The notes: generated by a model from the letters alone, not told the origin. A stretch of 64,000 nt of DNA from Oligoflexales bacterium (GCA_947494335.1 CANLUT010000001.1:248001-312000); one strand, 5' to 3'; shown: positions 40,410 to 49,674, numbered from the stretch's first letter. Program-made: numbers and translations.

Positions 40410-41294
40410 ATGAAGCGCTCTGAGACGGTAAAATTCCCGAATTCCATCCAGCTGTTCAAATTTTGCCAGAAGGTGATGATGCACCAACGCGGCAACAAGA
40501 AAGTTAACGATCAGGAGATCGGTAACATCCTTGAGTTCAATCCATCGGATTGCAGCCACTGGAAGCGCGGTGAGAAAAGTGTACGCAGTGTATTCGCACT
40601 TGCTAAACTGTCTGAGACTCTGAACGTTGAGGCTTCCCTGATTCATGACTTGGCATCGGGTGCAGCAGGTTTGGATGAGGCGTTTTTCGAGTACCTCGAA
40701 AGCAACTCGATCACTGCAACCATCACCAAAGCGCGTGACGTAGGTGAGGACGCTATGGTTGCTGCTCGTCAGCGCGTTGAGACATTTGTCGCTCAGCTTC
40801 ACTCCCAGAGCCAATTCACAACTGCTCCTCTTTACCTTCCTGAAGTTATTCGGTTCTTCTCGTTCGTACAAATGCAGCCGATCGAGATGATTGATCGCTT
40901 GAGCCGCGTGTTGAGAACAAAGCCAGGTCACTATGTGATCAACTATCGCAAAGGCGATCTTAAGGCTCAGACTCGTATGAGTGTGCTCAAAGATTTAGCT
41001 CGCATTATTTTTGAAGCTGAGCGTACTCGATTCCCTGAGTTGGGTGCTGTAAATGAGAAATTGGCTGCTTATGAGCAGTTGATTTTCGTTTCAACTCTGC
41101 TTGCTCCGCGCACAATGCTGCTCGACGAAATGGCGCGTCTCGACTCACGTCGTAACGTTGTCAGCGAGCTCTCAGCGCTGTTCTGGATTCCGAAGTCCCT
41201 TTTGACATTCCAACTACAGCAAGTCATCCGTCAAGCTCCGGCAACGTCGACTCTTGGTCAGACAAATGCCCGCTCTATGGAATTGGCAAGCTGA
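40410..41294 (+). CDS. HTH protein with degenerate ImmA/IrrE-like C-terminal domain
   Basis: 294 residues after GGGAGAGAGG. The N-terminal 75 residues read as an XRE-like HTH ('FKFCQKVMMHQRGNKKVNDQEIGNILEFNPSDCSHWKRGEKSVRSVFALAKLSETLNV'). The C-terminal 120 residues follow the ImmA/IrrE (M78) layout ('INYRKGDLKAQTRMSVLKDLARIIFEAERTRFPEL...EQLIFVSTLLAPRTMLLDEMARLDSRRNVVSELSALFWIPKSLLTFQLQQ'), but the zinc-binding HExxH is missing (IFEAERTRF). It may be a non-catalytic regulator. Codon usage is smooth and the promoter strong, suggesting high expression. Confidence 0.55.
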   Translation: MKRSETVKFPNSIQLFKFCQKVMMHQRGNKKVNDQEIGNILEFNPSDCSHWKRGEKSVRSVFALAKLSETLNVEASLIHDLASGAAGLDEAFFEYLESNSITATITKARDVGEDAMVAARQRVETFVAQLHSQSQFTTAPLYLPEVIRFFSFVQMQPIEMIDRLSRVLRTKPGHYVINYRKGDLKAQTRMSVLKDLARIIFEAERTRFPELGAVNEKLAAYEQLIFVSTLLAPRTMLLDEMARLDSRRNVVSELSALFWIPKSLLTFQLQQVIRQAPATSTLGQTNARSMELAS

Positions 41295-41333
41295 TTGTAT
41301 CCCTTAGAAGTTTCAGGTCCTCCGAAGTTTTGG

Positions 41334-41365
41334 CGCGCCGCACTTGTGACGGCGCGTTTTTTTTT
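41334..41365 (+). terminator. Rho-independent terminator
   Basis: CGCGCCG-cacttgtga-CGGCGCG followed by nine T residues, 40 nt after the 294-aa gene. Confidence 0.92.
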
Positions 41366-41416
41366 CTAATATCAGTCACATCAGATGTTCTCTTTTGAGA
41401 TGTGAAAGGTGGTTCT

Positions 41417-41788
41417 ATGTTCTTTGTAAATCGATTTTTGAAACCTGTTTATCTCATATCGTTGTTCTTGGTGGCTTCGTCCTGCGTGACGCAGGGGCGG
41501 GACTTTTACTCACAGCTTGATTGGGTCAAGAAGGGAAAAACTCGTCAGACTGACGTGAAGCTTTTGCTGGGCGATCCTCAGTTTGTTGGTTCCAGCGACG
41601 GAACCCCGGCGTGGACGTACGGCTACTATAAGTACCGCCTGTTTAGTCCAAGCTACACAAAAGAGGTGAAGTTTTACTGGAATGCAGATGCTACAGTTCA
41701 GACTTGGTCCTTCACTAGTAGCTTTCCCGATGACATAAAAGGTGTCAGTGCCGTCCCTGGCAAGCCGGCAGGCGATGTAACTCGCTGA
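41417..41788 (+). CDS. Small lipoprotein with BamE/OmlA-like pattern
   Basis: 123 residues from the ATG after GGTGG. Lipobox 'LVASSC' (Cys23). 'QLDWVKKGKTRQTDVKLLLGDPQFVGSSDGTPAWTYGYYKYRL' follows the SmpA/OmlA pattern (G-x-T-x-x-x-V-x-x-x-L-G-x-P ... W-x-Y), a fold used by BamE and other envelope lipoproteins. A true BamE role is not claimed. Confidence 0.7.
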   Translation: MFFVNRFLKPVYLISLFLVASSCVTQGRDFYSQLDWVKKGKTRQTDVKLLLGDPQFVGSSDGTPAWTYGYYKYRLFSPSYTKEVKFYWNADATVQTWSFTSSFPDDIKGVSAVPGKPAGDVTR

Positions 41789-41810
41789 TAATATTAAATT
41801 CTTTATTTTA

Positions 41811-41847
41811 AAGCCCCCGCCCAGATGGGTTGGGGGCTCTTTTATTT
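41811..41847 (+). terminator. Rho-independent terminator
   Basis: AGCCCCC-N12-TGGGGGCT followed by CTTTTATTTT, 23 nt after the lipoprotein stop. Confidence 0.85.
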
Positions 41848-41853
41848 TAAATC

Positions 41854-41899
41854 ATTCTAATAAAATCTTGACTTATTCTAATAGAAATGGTTTAATAAT
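41854..41899 (+). promoter_or_regulatory. Promoter with tandem ATTCTAATA boxes
   Basis: TTGACT (41868-41873)-18 bp-TTAATA (41892-41897) is a good promoter for the VWA lipoprotein gene. Two ATTCTAATA copies (41854-41862 and 41875-41883), 21 bp apart, lie just before and inside the spacer, on one face of the helix, and may be an operator. Confidence 0.5.
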
Positions 41900-41980
41900 G
41901 TCGAGTGGCCTCCCTGAAAGCGGAGGCTGTCATCTTGCTGAATGTCTGTTGAAGCTGGTTGTATGATGTGGAGGTTGTCA

Positions 41981-43021
41981 ATGTTTGCGAGAAACTCGAT
42001 TTGGGCTGTGGGTCTTGTTCCCCTGATCTTATCCCTAAATGCCTGTGGTGATTTAACCGGTGGTGGTGGCAGCAAAAAACGCGGCACGCCCCCCAGAATT
42101 CAAACCAATACAACCTCAATTCCAACGACGCAGGCTCCTGATAGCCCTGTTTGTGCCCCAAATCAAAAGTCGATTGGCGCCAACATTGCCTTTTTAGTTG
42201 ATAACTCTAGTTCAAACGCTGCAACCGACTGTCCAAGTGCAACAGTTGCGCGAAGTATAAATGGCGCAGACATGTATCGTTGCGGACAAGAGACGAACCG
42301 CGAAAAAGCGGTGCTCGCTGCTTTTGACCTGTTGGCTGATGTCTCTGCTCGAGATTCTTCGCCGATGGCTGCAAGTAACATGTCAATCGTAGCATTCCCT
42401 GCAGAGGGTAATGCTGTGCAGACTGTTAAAATTGCCACCAATGGTTGGGTGAGCAGTCGTCCAGCTGCCGAAAATCGCACTGGTATTCAAACAGCGATGC
42501 AGTTTGCTCGCGATCCATTTGGAGCAACTCCCTACGGTACGGCGATCGCCGCCGCTGCAGGTTTATTTAGTGCCAACTCCAACGACGGACGCACAAAGCT
42601 TGCGGTCCTTGTAACTGATGGAGAGCCAACTGATCGTGACCCAACGGAGGTTTCTGATCGCGCCAAAGCGCTAAGGGCTTCTGGGGTTGAAATAGTCACC
42701 ATTTTCGTTGGTAACTCGCAGACGCGCTCGCAGCGCCAAGCTGCCCATGCTCAGATGCTGCAAAGCTATGAGCAAAGAAGTCAACCAGGTCACTATTACA
42801 ATGCTCAACGCTACCAAACATTTGATGCCTATCTAGACGATATTTTGGGGCGTAATGGCCGAGTTCCCCTTGTGGACGCGGTTACAAGTCAGGTTGTTCC
42901 AACCTGTGTCGATTCTCAGGGTTCCGTCTGTCAGCGTTGGAAGGTTGAAATTGCGAATTCCAGCGAGTTACCGAACGCTGTGAAGCAAGTTCTACGTACC
43001 CGCGCCATTAAATGCCAATAA
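41981..43021 (+). CDS. VWA-domain lipoprotein
   Basis: 346 residues from the ATG after GTGGAGG. Lipobox 'LSLNAC' (Cys22) and a Gly/Ser/Lys linker. A von Willebrand A domain follows, with MIDAS 'FLVDNSSSN' (DxSxS), 'FGATPYGTAIAAAAGL' (Thr ligand) and 'KLAVLVTDGEPTDRDP' (Asp ligand). The C-terminus has a Cys pair ('VPTCVDSQGSVCQRW'). Surface adhesion or protein-binding role is likely. Confidence 0.88.
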   Translation: MFARNSIWAVGLVPLILSLNACGDLTGGGGSKKRGTPPRIQTNTTSIPTTQAPDSPVCAPNQKSIGANIAFLVDNSSSNAATDCPSATVARSINGADMYRCGQETNREKAVLAAFDLLADVSARDSSPMAASNMSIVAFPAEGNAVQTVKIATNGWVSSRPAAENRTGIQTAMQFARDPFGATPYGTAIAAAAGLFSANSNDGRTKLAVLVTDGEPTDRDPTEVSDRAKALRASGVEIVTIFVGNSQTRSQRQAAHAQMLQSYEQRSQPGHYYNAQRYQTFDAYLDDILGRNGRVPLVDAVTSQVVPTCVDSQGSVCQRWKVEIANSSELPNAVKQVLRTRAIKCQ

Positions 43022-43077
43022 TTCGAACTTAGATTTTTATTAAGTCCCTCCACGGCTTAATGAAATACCAGCAAGAG

Positions 43078-43112
43078 CCACCTGCCCTCGATGGGGGCGG
43101 GTGGTAATTTTT
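43078..43112 (+). terminator. Rho-independent terminator
   Basis: CCACCTGCCC-tcgatgg-GGGCGGGTGG followed by TAATTTTTT: a strong stem 56 nt after the VWA gene. Confidence 0.88.
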
Positions 43113-43174
43113 TGACCGAATGCGTAAAATATTCCTAGTCACAAGTTAATTTAAAGTGGTTGGAGAGATTTCTC

Positions 43175-44686
43175 ATGAGATCTTTTTGCGGTTTTATTGC
43201 CATCGGAGTTTTGCTCCCGTTCTTGGTGATGTGTAAGCCGTCAACCACTAAGCAGACCCTGGCGCCAGTCTTCACGAAGACGACTCCTGCCGATCCGATG
43301 GTCCAGTTTTATGCGTCGGGCCAAACAGAGATTCGTGCTAAAAGTAACTTCTATTACGCTCTCTTCAAACGAGACTACGATCTGAAGTTTGATGCAACCA
43401 AGAACACCGGGGAAGCTGCTACGGAGCGTATGCCCTATGTTGGAAGTTGGTATCCGCAAAATCGCGGTGGCACAAATGTTAGGATGCGCGGCAACAGCCC
43501 TCTTGAGAAGTATGATGCTGTTTTTAACAAGAGTTCAACAGCTAAAGCTGCTGATTGGGAACGTAAAAATCATACAGTTGGGGCCAGCGACGACTCTGCA
43601 GCATGGGCCGGTCATTGTAATGGTTTTTCTGCAGCCTCAAGCCGTCATCAAGAGCCTTCAAAACAAGTTGTTCGCGGCGATGTGACTTTTTATCCAGAAG
43701 ACATTAAGGCCTTGCTTGCTGAAGTCTACATGGGGGCTAAGTTTTATTTTTTGGGCGGAAATCGTTGCGGTCTAGTGAATGACGCACCATTGACCCCTCC
43801 TGGAAGTCGTCAGGACCCACTGACGATGGGTGCCTGTGATGACGTGAATCCAGGAACATTCCACGTAGCAGTGACAAACTGGATTGGCATTCAGAAATAC
43901 CCGCTGATTATGGATGAGTCGTCGAAGGAGCAGGTGTGGAATTATCCGCATTGGAAATATTCATTTGACAGCCGTACTGTGAGTCGGGCTGATGCAAACA
44001 GGATCATCACAGGCAGCAGTACGGATGAATATAAATTTAATCCTAATGCAAAACAGTTTCGAAGTGTTGCCATGACTATTTATCATACGAATGCGTTTGT
44101 CGAAGAGAGAATGACAAACACGGTAGCCACTGAGCAGCGTTATAAAGCGAAGGCTTATTACTACATTCTTGAGCTCAATGATGCAGGTGACATTATCGGA
44201 GGGGAGTGGGTCAGCACGAGTCAACGAGATCATCCTGACTTTATCTGGGTAGCGCTGGAACCAATGCCCGGAGACGGCACGCCTTACAGTGCTAACCCGA
44301 ATTTGGATGCAAAAGAGATTTTAAAATTATGGGCTGAATCCATTGGTGCAGACCCCAACAATCCTCCAACGGGACTAATGGAGCCCAAGCTCGCCACAGA
44401 GTGGGGGCGATTTCCAAAGTTTGATGTCCAGATTAACGGCGCAAACACTGGAGCCGCGTTCGCGGTTGATGATGCGATTGAAATCCTATTGAAGCGTAAA
44501 GAGGGTTTATCAGGGGCAACCGTTGAGGCTGTTCTTGACGGAAATCGTGTTCCCTTTGACCAAAGTATCGCTCCGCGAGCCAGCCTATCCAAAGTATCGG
44601 ATGGGCTTCACGTTCTGGAGATAAAATGGAAATCTGGTCCAATCACTGTCGATGAGCAACGAGTGCGGTTTCACGTCATTCGTTAA
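43175..44686 (+). CDS. Secreted transglutaminase-elicitor-like protein
   Basis: 503 residues from the ATG after GGAGAG. The signal sequence ends at a possible lipobox 'FLVMC' (Cys18). 'AAWAGHCNGFSAASSR' (Cys), 'NPGTFHVAVTNWIG' (His) and 'LIMDESSKEQVWNYP' (Asp) are ordered like the catalytic triad of the transglutaminase-elicitor family known from oomycetes and some bacteria. 'VYMGAKFYFLGGNRCG' also fits. The C-terminal 100 residues look like a beta domain. Protein crosslinking or deamidation outside the cell is inferred. Confidence 0.65.
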   Translation: MRSFCGFIAIGVLLPFLVMCKPSTTKQTLAPVFTKTTPADPMVQFYASGQTEIRAKSNFYYALFKRDYDLKFDATKNTGEAATERMPYVGSWYPQNRGGTNVRMRGNSPLEKYDAVFNKSSTAKAADWERKNHTVGASDDSAAWAGHCNGFSAASSRHQEPSKQVVRGDVTFYPEDIKALLAEVYMGAKFYFLGGNRCGLVNDAPLTPPGSRQDPLTMGACDDVNPGTFHVAVTNWIGIQKYPLIMDESSKEQVWNYPHWKYSFDSRTVSRADANRIITGSSTDEYKFNPNAKQFRSVAMTIYHTNAFVEERMTNTVATEQRYKAKAYYYILELNDAGDIIGGEWVSTSQRDHPDFIWVALEPMPGDGTPYSANPNLDAKEILKLWAESIGADPNNPPTGLMEPKLATEWGRFPKFDVQINGANTGAAFAVDDAIEILLKRKEGLSGATVEAVLDGNRVPFDQSIAPRASLSKVSDGLHVLEIKWKSGPITVDEQRVRFHVIR

Positions 44687-44732
44687 TCGCAAAGAGGTAC
44701 ACTCGGTAATTTTTGTTGCCGAGTTAAATTAC

Positions 44733-45209
44733 TTACAAAATAAACCTGACCCCTACTTGGACTGCCAGAAAAGATTCTACAAATGGTATCACTGTGCATG
44801 TGGGAGTTACGTCTGCATGAATGTGGACAGGAGCAGTCGGAAACTGAACCAGAACACCCAGAGGAATTCTAGCTCCAATCCCAGTCAACCTTCTGCCACG
44901 CTCTTCGTAGACGTCCCAATATCTTGTGCTGAATGCAAATCCACCGCCACCGACAAATGGTACCAAGTTGGGCGCTGAAGGAACTGCGCCCGGGAATGTA
45001 TACGCATAGTCCGCCGCCAGCAAGAGATCACGGCTGATCATTGCCTGGACAAAGTTTTGATCACTCAATTTGTGGTAGAGTGTGAGGCCGCCAAAGTCTC
45101 CCACTGAGATTCCAAATCCTGTGGTGCCGGGGGTGAAGTTCGAGCCGGCGATCGATGGAGTTGATACCCAAAGCGAGAGGCAAGTCACCAACGAACAAAG
45201 ATACCTCAT
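44733..45209 (-). CDS. Small outer-membrane beta-barrel protein
   Basis: 158 residues; signal peptide ending 'STPSIAGS'. Gly-rich amphipathic strands follow ('FGISVGDFGGLTLYHKLSDQNFVQAMISRDLLLAADYAYTF', 'GARIPLGVLVQFPTAPVHIHADVTP') and a C-terminal 'VQVGVRFIL'. Overlaps the ppiC stop by 4 nt. Being next to a periplasmic prolyl isomerase suggests shared envelope biogenesis. Confidence 0.7.
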   Translation of the reverse strand: MRYLCSLVTCLSLWVSTPSIAGSNFTPGTTGFGISVGDFGGLTLYHKLSDQNFVQAMISRDLLLAADYAYTFPGAVPSAPNLVPFVGGGGFAFSTRYWDVYEERGRRLTGIGARIPLGVLVQFPTAPVHIHADVTPTCTVIPFVESFLAVQVGVRFIL

Positions 45210-46003
45210 GGGAGTCTGATGTCCTTAAGGTTCTTCTCGTTGATTGCAATTTTGCTTTGACGGCGCAAGTCGTGGATCAAGTCTTCTTGAACCTTCTGTC
45301 TGTATTTCTTTGCAACCTCGGTTTTAACCGTTTCGTATTTAACAGGTTTGTCACCTTTGATGTCTGTCACTTTGATGATGTGCCAGCCGAAGTTTGTTTT
45401 CACGGGCTGAGGATGGATGGAGCCTTTTGGTAAGTTAAAAGCTACCGTTTCAAACTCCGACACCATACGACCATGCCCAAAAAACCCTAGATCTACAGAC
45501 TTGTCTTTAGAATATTTCTTGGCAATGGATTCGAAGTCCTTAGGAGATTTCTGAACCTCACTCAGGGCTTTGACAGCAGTCGCTTCGTCGTCACAAAGAA
45601 TATGCATGGCACGCACTTCTTTGGTGGAGAACAGGTCTTTGTTCTGGTCAAACCAGGCTCGAAGATCTTTGTCACTAGATTTTTTTTCTACGGCCCGGTC
45701 GACGTATTCTCCTGCCAGAAGCTGTGCGGTTACGTCGGCAAGACGCGCCTGGTAGGCGGGGTCTTTGTCAAAGCTCTCTGATTTTGCTTTGCGAGCCACA
45801 AGTTGGCTATTAATAACATGGTCAAGAAAGCGTTTACGCAGCTCTGGATTGGACGCGACCATCTCCCCTTGAGAGCCGAGCGCGCGCATGGCAGCCGTAA
45901 ATGACTCAGTCGTGATCACAATGTCATCAACCTTGGCTAGTTCTGCTGCAAATGTAGATCCGGACAGTAAAACGATCAGAAGAGAGATTAGTTTCTTTGT
46001 CAT
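45206..46003 (-). CDS. Periplasmic PpiC-type peptidyl-prolyl isomerase
   Basis: 265 residues; signal peptide ending 'GSTFAAE'. A SurA/PrsA-like N-terminal helical region, then a parvulin domain at about 130-225 ('EVRAMHILCDDEATAVKALSEVQKSPKDFESIAKKYSKDKSVDLGFFGHGRMVSEFETVAFNLPKGSIHPQPVKTNFGWHIIKV'). It speeds folding of exported proteins. Overlaps pheT upstream by 4 nt, so it is last but one in the operon. Confidence 0.93.
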   Translation of the reverse strand: MTKKLISLLIVLLSGSTFAAELAKVDDIVITTESFTAAMRALGSQGEMVASNPELRKRFLDHVINSQLVARKAKSESFDKDPAYQARLADVTAQLLAGEYVDRAVEKKSSDKDLRAWFDQNKDLFSTKEVRAMHILCDDEATAVKALSEVQKSPKDFESIAKKYSKDKSVDLGFFGHGRMVSEFETVAFNLPKGSIHPQPVKTNFGWHIIKVTDIKGDKPVKYETVKTEVAKKYRQKVQEDLIHDLRRQSKIAINEKNLKDIRLP

Positions 46004-48543
46004 CTTTGTTCCGCCTTAAATGTAGAGGTTAAATATCCTGTGAGGTTTTTGAATTCTCCCTCAACGTCCTGATCTGTCAGGGTCTTCTCAATCGATCTAA
46101 AGCTAAATGACCAAGCAACGCTTTTTTTGCCTTTGGCAATGTTTGCGCCCTGAAATACGTCAAAAATACGCCATTCGTGAAGGTGTCGCTTCTGTGGAAA
46201 CTTGGCAATAGCAGCATTCATCGCGTCATGACTCAAATCGGCATCAACAAGTAGTGCGAGATCTCTCGTGCTTGGAGGAAACTTATAGGACTCTGTTTGG
46301 ATCTTAGTACGTTTGCTGCTGGCATCTAGTACAGACTCGAGATCAAGCTCAAACACTAAAGGTGTTCGACTCAGTTCCAAGTCATACGCTAGGGCCACCT
46401 CGGGGTGAAGCTCTCCCATCCAACCAATGATCTGACCTTTTGCGAATAAATAGGCCGATGCGCCCGGATGTAAAAATGGAATCGCCTCCTTTTCCAGAGC
46501 ATGCACCTGAACATCAGTGACGCCAAATCCGCGCAGCCACGATAGTACGACTGACTTAAGATGGAAGAAGCTAGCGGCCTCCTCGGCAGAACCCCAGGTT
46601 TTAGGGGACCACGGTTGATCAATAATCCCGCCAATCCAATGTCTCTCTGTCGGGCGATGTTTCTCCTCGCGAGCGCGTAAACTCAAATGGCGTCCTTTGC
46701 GGTCCAAACTTTTGAAGATGCTGAACGCTGAACGATTGAGGGGCTTTGCGTGAAAGTCAAAGTAGCCGCGTCCAAGTTCAAAAAGTCGCGATCCCTTCAC
46801 CCCATGCCGATTATTGTTACTGATCGCTTTAATCAATGCGCAGGCTAAGGTGGTGTGCATCCATCGTTGGTCATCGGCAATCGGATTTGCCAGCTTCAGG
46901 GTCGGGACCAGCGGGTGACCCTCCGGTAAACGCATTTTCTTTGCGTCGTCATCAGACCAAAATGGAAAGCTGATTGTTTCGCGTAAGCCCCTGGCCGCCA
47001 TTTCTATTCTCGCGGACTCGATGAAGTCAACAAGTGAGTCTTCTGGTGTCGGCTGCAATGACATGCGTGGCAATTCGTAAGGAACTTTGTCGTAACCTTG
47101 GAGTCGGGCGATTTCTTCAATGAGGTCGCACTCGCGCTCAATATCAACGCGCCAAGTGGGGATGTCAAAAACCATACGGTCTTGAGCCTGATCTACGAGG
47201 TTAATTTCAAGACCCTCAAACATTTTCTTGATCTTGTCAGCCGTTAGATGAGGGCTAGCCAGAAAGCTTTTGGCCTCGCTGATGCGCAGTGCAATAAGCT
47301 TTGGTTGCGGTTTTGTTGGGAACTTGTCAACCAAATCTCCAGCAATTTCTGGCGTTGGGATATTTGCGCCGGCTACATTCAACTGTTCTACGCATGTTTG
47401 CAGTAACTCTGCAAAACGTCTGGCAACCGTATCGGCATTTTTGATGTCCACTCCGCGTTCGAATCGGTGAGACGCTTCGGAATGAATACCCAGACGACGT
47501 GCCGTTGCCCGAACGGAGTTTGGATCAAACCAAGCCACTTCCAGGATTAAACCAGTGGTGTCTTCTTTGATCTCGCTGTTAAGACCACCCATGATGCCGG
47601 CAAGGCCGATTGGACGCTCGGCATCACAGATCAGCACGTCTCCTGCCTTGAGTTTTCGTTCGTTATTATCGAGGGTAACGAAGGTTTCCCCTTCTTTGGC
47701 TTCGCGAATGACGAACTGTCGACCTGTCACGTTACGGTCGTCGTATGCGTGAACAGGGTGATTCAGCTCAAGCATTACGTAATTTGTAATATCGACCAAT
47801 AAGTTGATAGAACGCATGCCCACGGCTTCCACGCGTTGCTTTAACCATGCTGGTGATTTTACAGTGCGAACGTTTTTAATTGAGAGAGCTGCAAACCGTC
47901 CACAGCGGTCAGTTTTAATGTCGACTTTGATGTCTTTTGAGGATCCGCTTGGAGACTTGATCAATGCCGCAGGCTTTTTGAGCGGTTTCCCGAGCCTCGC
48001 GCTTAAGTCTCGCGCCACACCGATATGACCAAGACAGTCAGCGCGATTGGGTGTCACATTGAGGGTTAGAATGACATCATCAAGTCCCAGCGCTTTGATA
48101 ACAGGAGTGCCTGGTTTGTAATTTGTTTCAAGTTCGATGATGCCTTCGTGTCCGTCACTGAGCCCAAGCTCTTTGGCTGAACACATCATGCCAAAGCTTT
48201 CTTCGCCGCGAATTTTAGCGTCTTTGATTTTGAAGTCTCCGGGAAGTGTCGTCCCAACTAGAGCAACGCAAGCGTCAAGGCCGGCTCGTGCGTTGGGTGC
48301 GCCACAGACTATTTGCAAGAGCTCCGGTTTACCCACATCAACTTTACATACTTTCAGCGAGTCGGCGTTAGGGTGCTTTGCTGCCTCAACAATACGTCCA
48401 ACGACAACAGTGTCGCCAAACGCAGCGGACTTTTGAACGGCTTCAACTTCAAGACCGATGTCGGTCAGCGTGGATGAAATTTGCTCGACTGAGATTCCGT
48501 CGAGGCTGATGTAGTCTTTGAGCCAATTGAGCGAGATTTGCAT
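46000..48543 (-). CDS. pheT: Phenylalanyl-tRNA synthetase beta subunit
   Basis: 847 residues, slightly longer than the usual 795. N-terminal tRNA-binding (EMAP-like) domain 'VVVGRIVEAAKHPNADSLKVCKVDVG', B3/B4 editing domain ('NVTPNRADCLGHIGVARDLSARLG'), B5 domain and a C-terminal ferredoxin-fold anticodon-binding domain ('YKFPPSTRDLALLVDADLSHDAMNAAI'). The extra length comes from an insert near residues 610-660 ('FHAKPLNRSAFSIFKSLDRKGRHLSLRAREEKHRP'). Confidence 0.97.
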   Translation of the reverse strand: MQISLNWLKDYISLDGISVEQISSTLTDIGLEVEAVQKSAAFGDTVVVGRIVEAAKHPNADSLKVCKVDVGKPELLQIVCGAPNARAGLDACVALVGTTLPGDFKIKDAKIRGEESFGMMCSAKELGLSDGHEGIIELETNYKPGTPVIKALGLDDVILTLNVTPNRADCLGHIGVARDLSARLGKPLKKPAALIKSPSGSSKDIKVDIKTDRCGRFAALSIKNVRTVKSPAWLKQRVEAVGMRSINLLVDITNYVMLELNHPVHAYDDRNVTGRQFVIREAKEGETFVTLDNNERKLKAGDVLICDAERPIGLAGIMGGLNSEIKEDTTGLILEVAWFDPNSVRATARRLGIHSEASHRFERGVDIKNADTVARRFAELLQTCVEQLNVAGANIPTPEIAGDLVDKFPTKPQPKLIALRISEAKSFLASPHLTADKIKKMFEGLEINLVDQAQDRMVFDIPTWRVDIERECDLIEEIARLQGYDKVPYELPRMSLQPTPEDSLVDFIESARIEMAARGLRETISFPFWSDDDAKKMRLPEGHPLVPTLKLANPIADDQRWMHTTLACALIKAISNNNRHGVKGSRLFELGRGYFDFHAKPLNRSAFSIFKSLDRKGRHLSLRAREEKHRPTERHWIGGIIDQPWSPKTWGSAEEAASFFHLKSVVLSWLRGFGVTDVQVHALEKEAIPFLHPGASAYLFAKGQIIGWMGELHPEVALAYDLELSRTPLVFELDLESVLDASSKRTKIQTESYKFPPSTRDLALLVDADLSHDAMNAAIAKFPQKRHLHEWRIFDVFQGANIAKGKKSVAWSFSFRSIEKTLTDQDVEGEFKNLTGYLTSTFKAEQR

Positions 48544-48575
48544 ATATGATCCTGAGACTGTCTACGGATTATTGT

Positions 48576-49631
48576 TTAGTTGCTGTGTACGGGGAAGTGT
48601 CCAAGAAACTCATAGTCGCCTTCGAATAGTTGGCGAAGATCCGGAAGCGCAAACCGATTCATCGCGATTCGGTCCATGCCAAAGCCAAAGGCAAATCCGG
48701 AGTAGCGACTGCTGTCGTAGCCCACTGCCTCAAACACATTGGGATGAATCATGCCGCAACCGCCGATTTCAATCCAACCTGTGTCTTTACAGGTTCGACA
48801 TCCTTTGCCCTTGCAGACGCCACACTCCACGTCGAACTCTGCGCCCGGTTCAACAAACGGGAAAAAACTGGGACGGAAACGTGTCTTTAGAGTTGAGCCA
48901 AAGATGGCTTTCAGGAATGTGTCTATGGTTCCTTTTAGATGAGCAAACGTTATGTTTTCATCCACAACAAAGCCTTCGATTTGGTGAAACATCGGCGTAT
49001 GGGTCATGTCGTTGTCGCAGCGGAAGACTCGGCCCGGGGCGATGACGCGAAGGGGCGGACGCTCATTGAGCATGGTGTGAATTTGAATATTCGATGTATG
49101 AGTCCGAAGTAGCATTTTTTCCGGAGCATCCACATAAAACGTATCTTGCATGTCTCTTGCTGGATGGTGATCTGGGATGTTTAGGGCCGAGAAGTTGAAG
49201 AAGTCGAAATCAATCTCTGGACCGTCAACCACTGTGAAGCCTAATGAGCGGAACACCTTGATCAACTGCTGACGTACGATGGAAACAGGATGCAGCGATC
49301 CCACCTGTTTCTGTTCGTCTACTGGTAGAGTTACATCCAGCGGTTCGCGGTTAATGATGGCTGCAAGTTCCCAGCTTCTTGCTTGAGATTTTAGCTCGTC
49401 AATCGAGCCTTCGATGAATTGCCTGATGAGATTGACGGCCTTTCCCGCCGCGGGCCTGTCTTCCTTGGAGACGTTTCTTAAGTCTTCCATAAGTGCTGTG
49501 ACTTTGCCTTTACGGCCGAGGTAGGAGACCCGTAATGCTTCTACCGCCTCGGGCTTGGCGTCGGATACCGCTTTTGCACGGTCGGTTTCGAACTCTTTTT
49601 TTATGATTTCAGATTTTTCTAAAAGGCTCAT
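48576..49631 (-). CDS. pheS: Phenylalanyl-tRNA synthetase alpha subunit
   Basis: 351 residues from the ATG after AAGG; the ORF-track start is 36 codons too early. N-terminal coiled coil, then class II motifs 'IDFDFFNFSALNIPDHHPARDMQDTFYV', 'LRTHTSNIQIHTM', 'RVFRCDNDMTHTPMFHQIEGFVVD' and 'SGFAFGFGMDRIAM'. A Cys-rich insert 'CGVCKGKGCRTCKDTGWIEIGGCGM' probably binds zinc, as in other bacterial PheS proteins. Directly upstream of pheT. Confidence 0.97.
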   Translation of the reverse strand: MSLLEKSEIIKKEFETDRAKAVSDAKPEAVEALRVSYLGRKGKVTALMEDLRNVSKEDRPAAGKAVNLIRQFIEGSIDELKSQARSWELAAIINREPLDVTLPVDEQKQVGSLHPVSIVRQQLIKVFRSLGFTVVDGPEIDFDFFNFSALNIPDHHPARDMQDTFYVDAPEKMLLRTHTSNIQIHTMLNERPPLRVIAPGRVFRCDNDMTHTPMFHQIEGFVVDENITFAHLKGTIDTFLKAIFGSTLKTRFRPSFFPFVEPGAEFDVECGVCKGKGCRTCKDTGWIEIGGCGMIHPNVFEAVGYDSSRYSGFAFGFGMDRIAMNRFALPDLRQLFEGDYEFLGHFPVHSN

Positions 49632-49674
49632 GACGTTGGACCTTATCTCTTGAGCATGATTGTTTTCGTCAAAT

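Noticed and set aside
40341-40931. 196-aa minus-strand ORF opposite the HTH gene
   Set aside because: Shadow frame; the plus strand has a consensus promoter, ribosome site and terminator framing the real gene.
48518-49045. 175-aa plus-strand ORF antisense to pheS
   Set aside because: Cys/Arg-rich shadow of pheS; the opposite strand encodes clear synthetase motifs.
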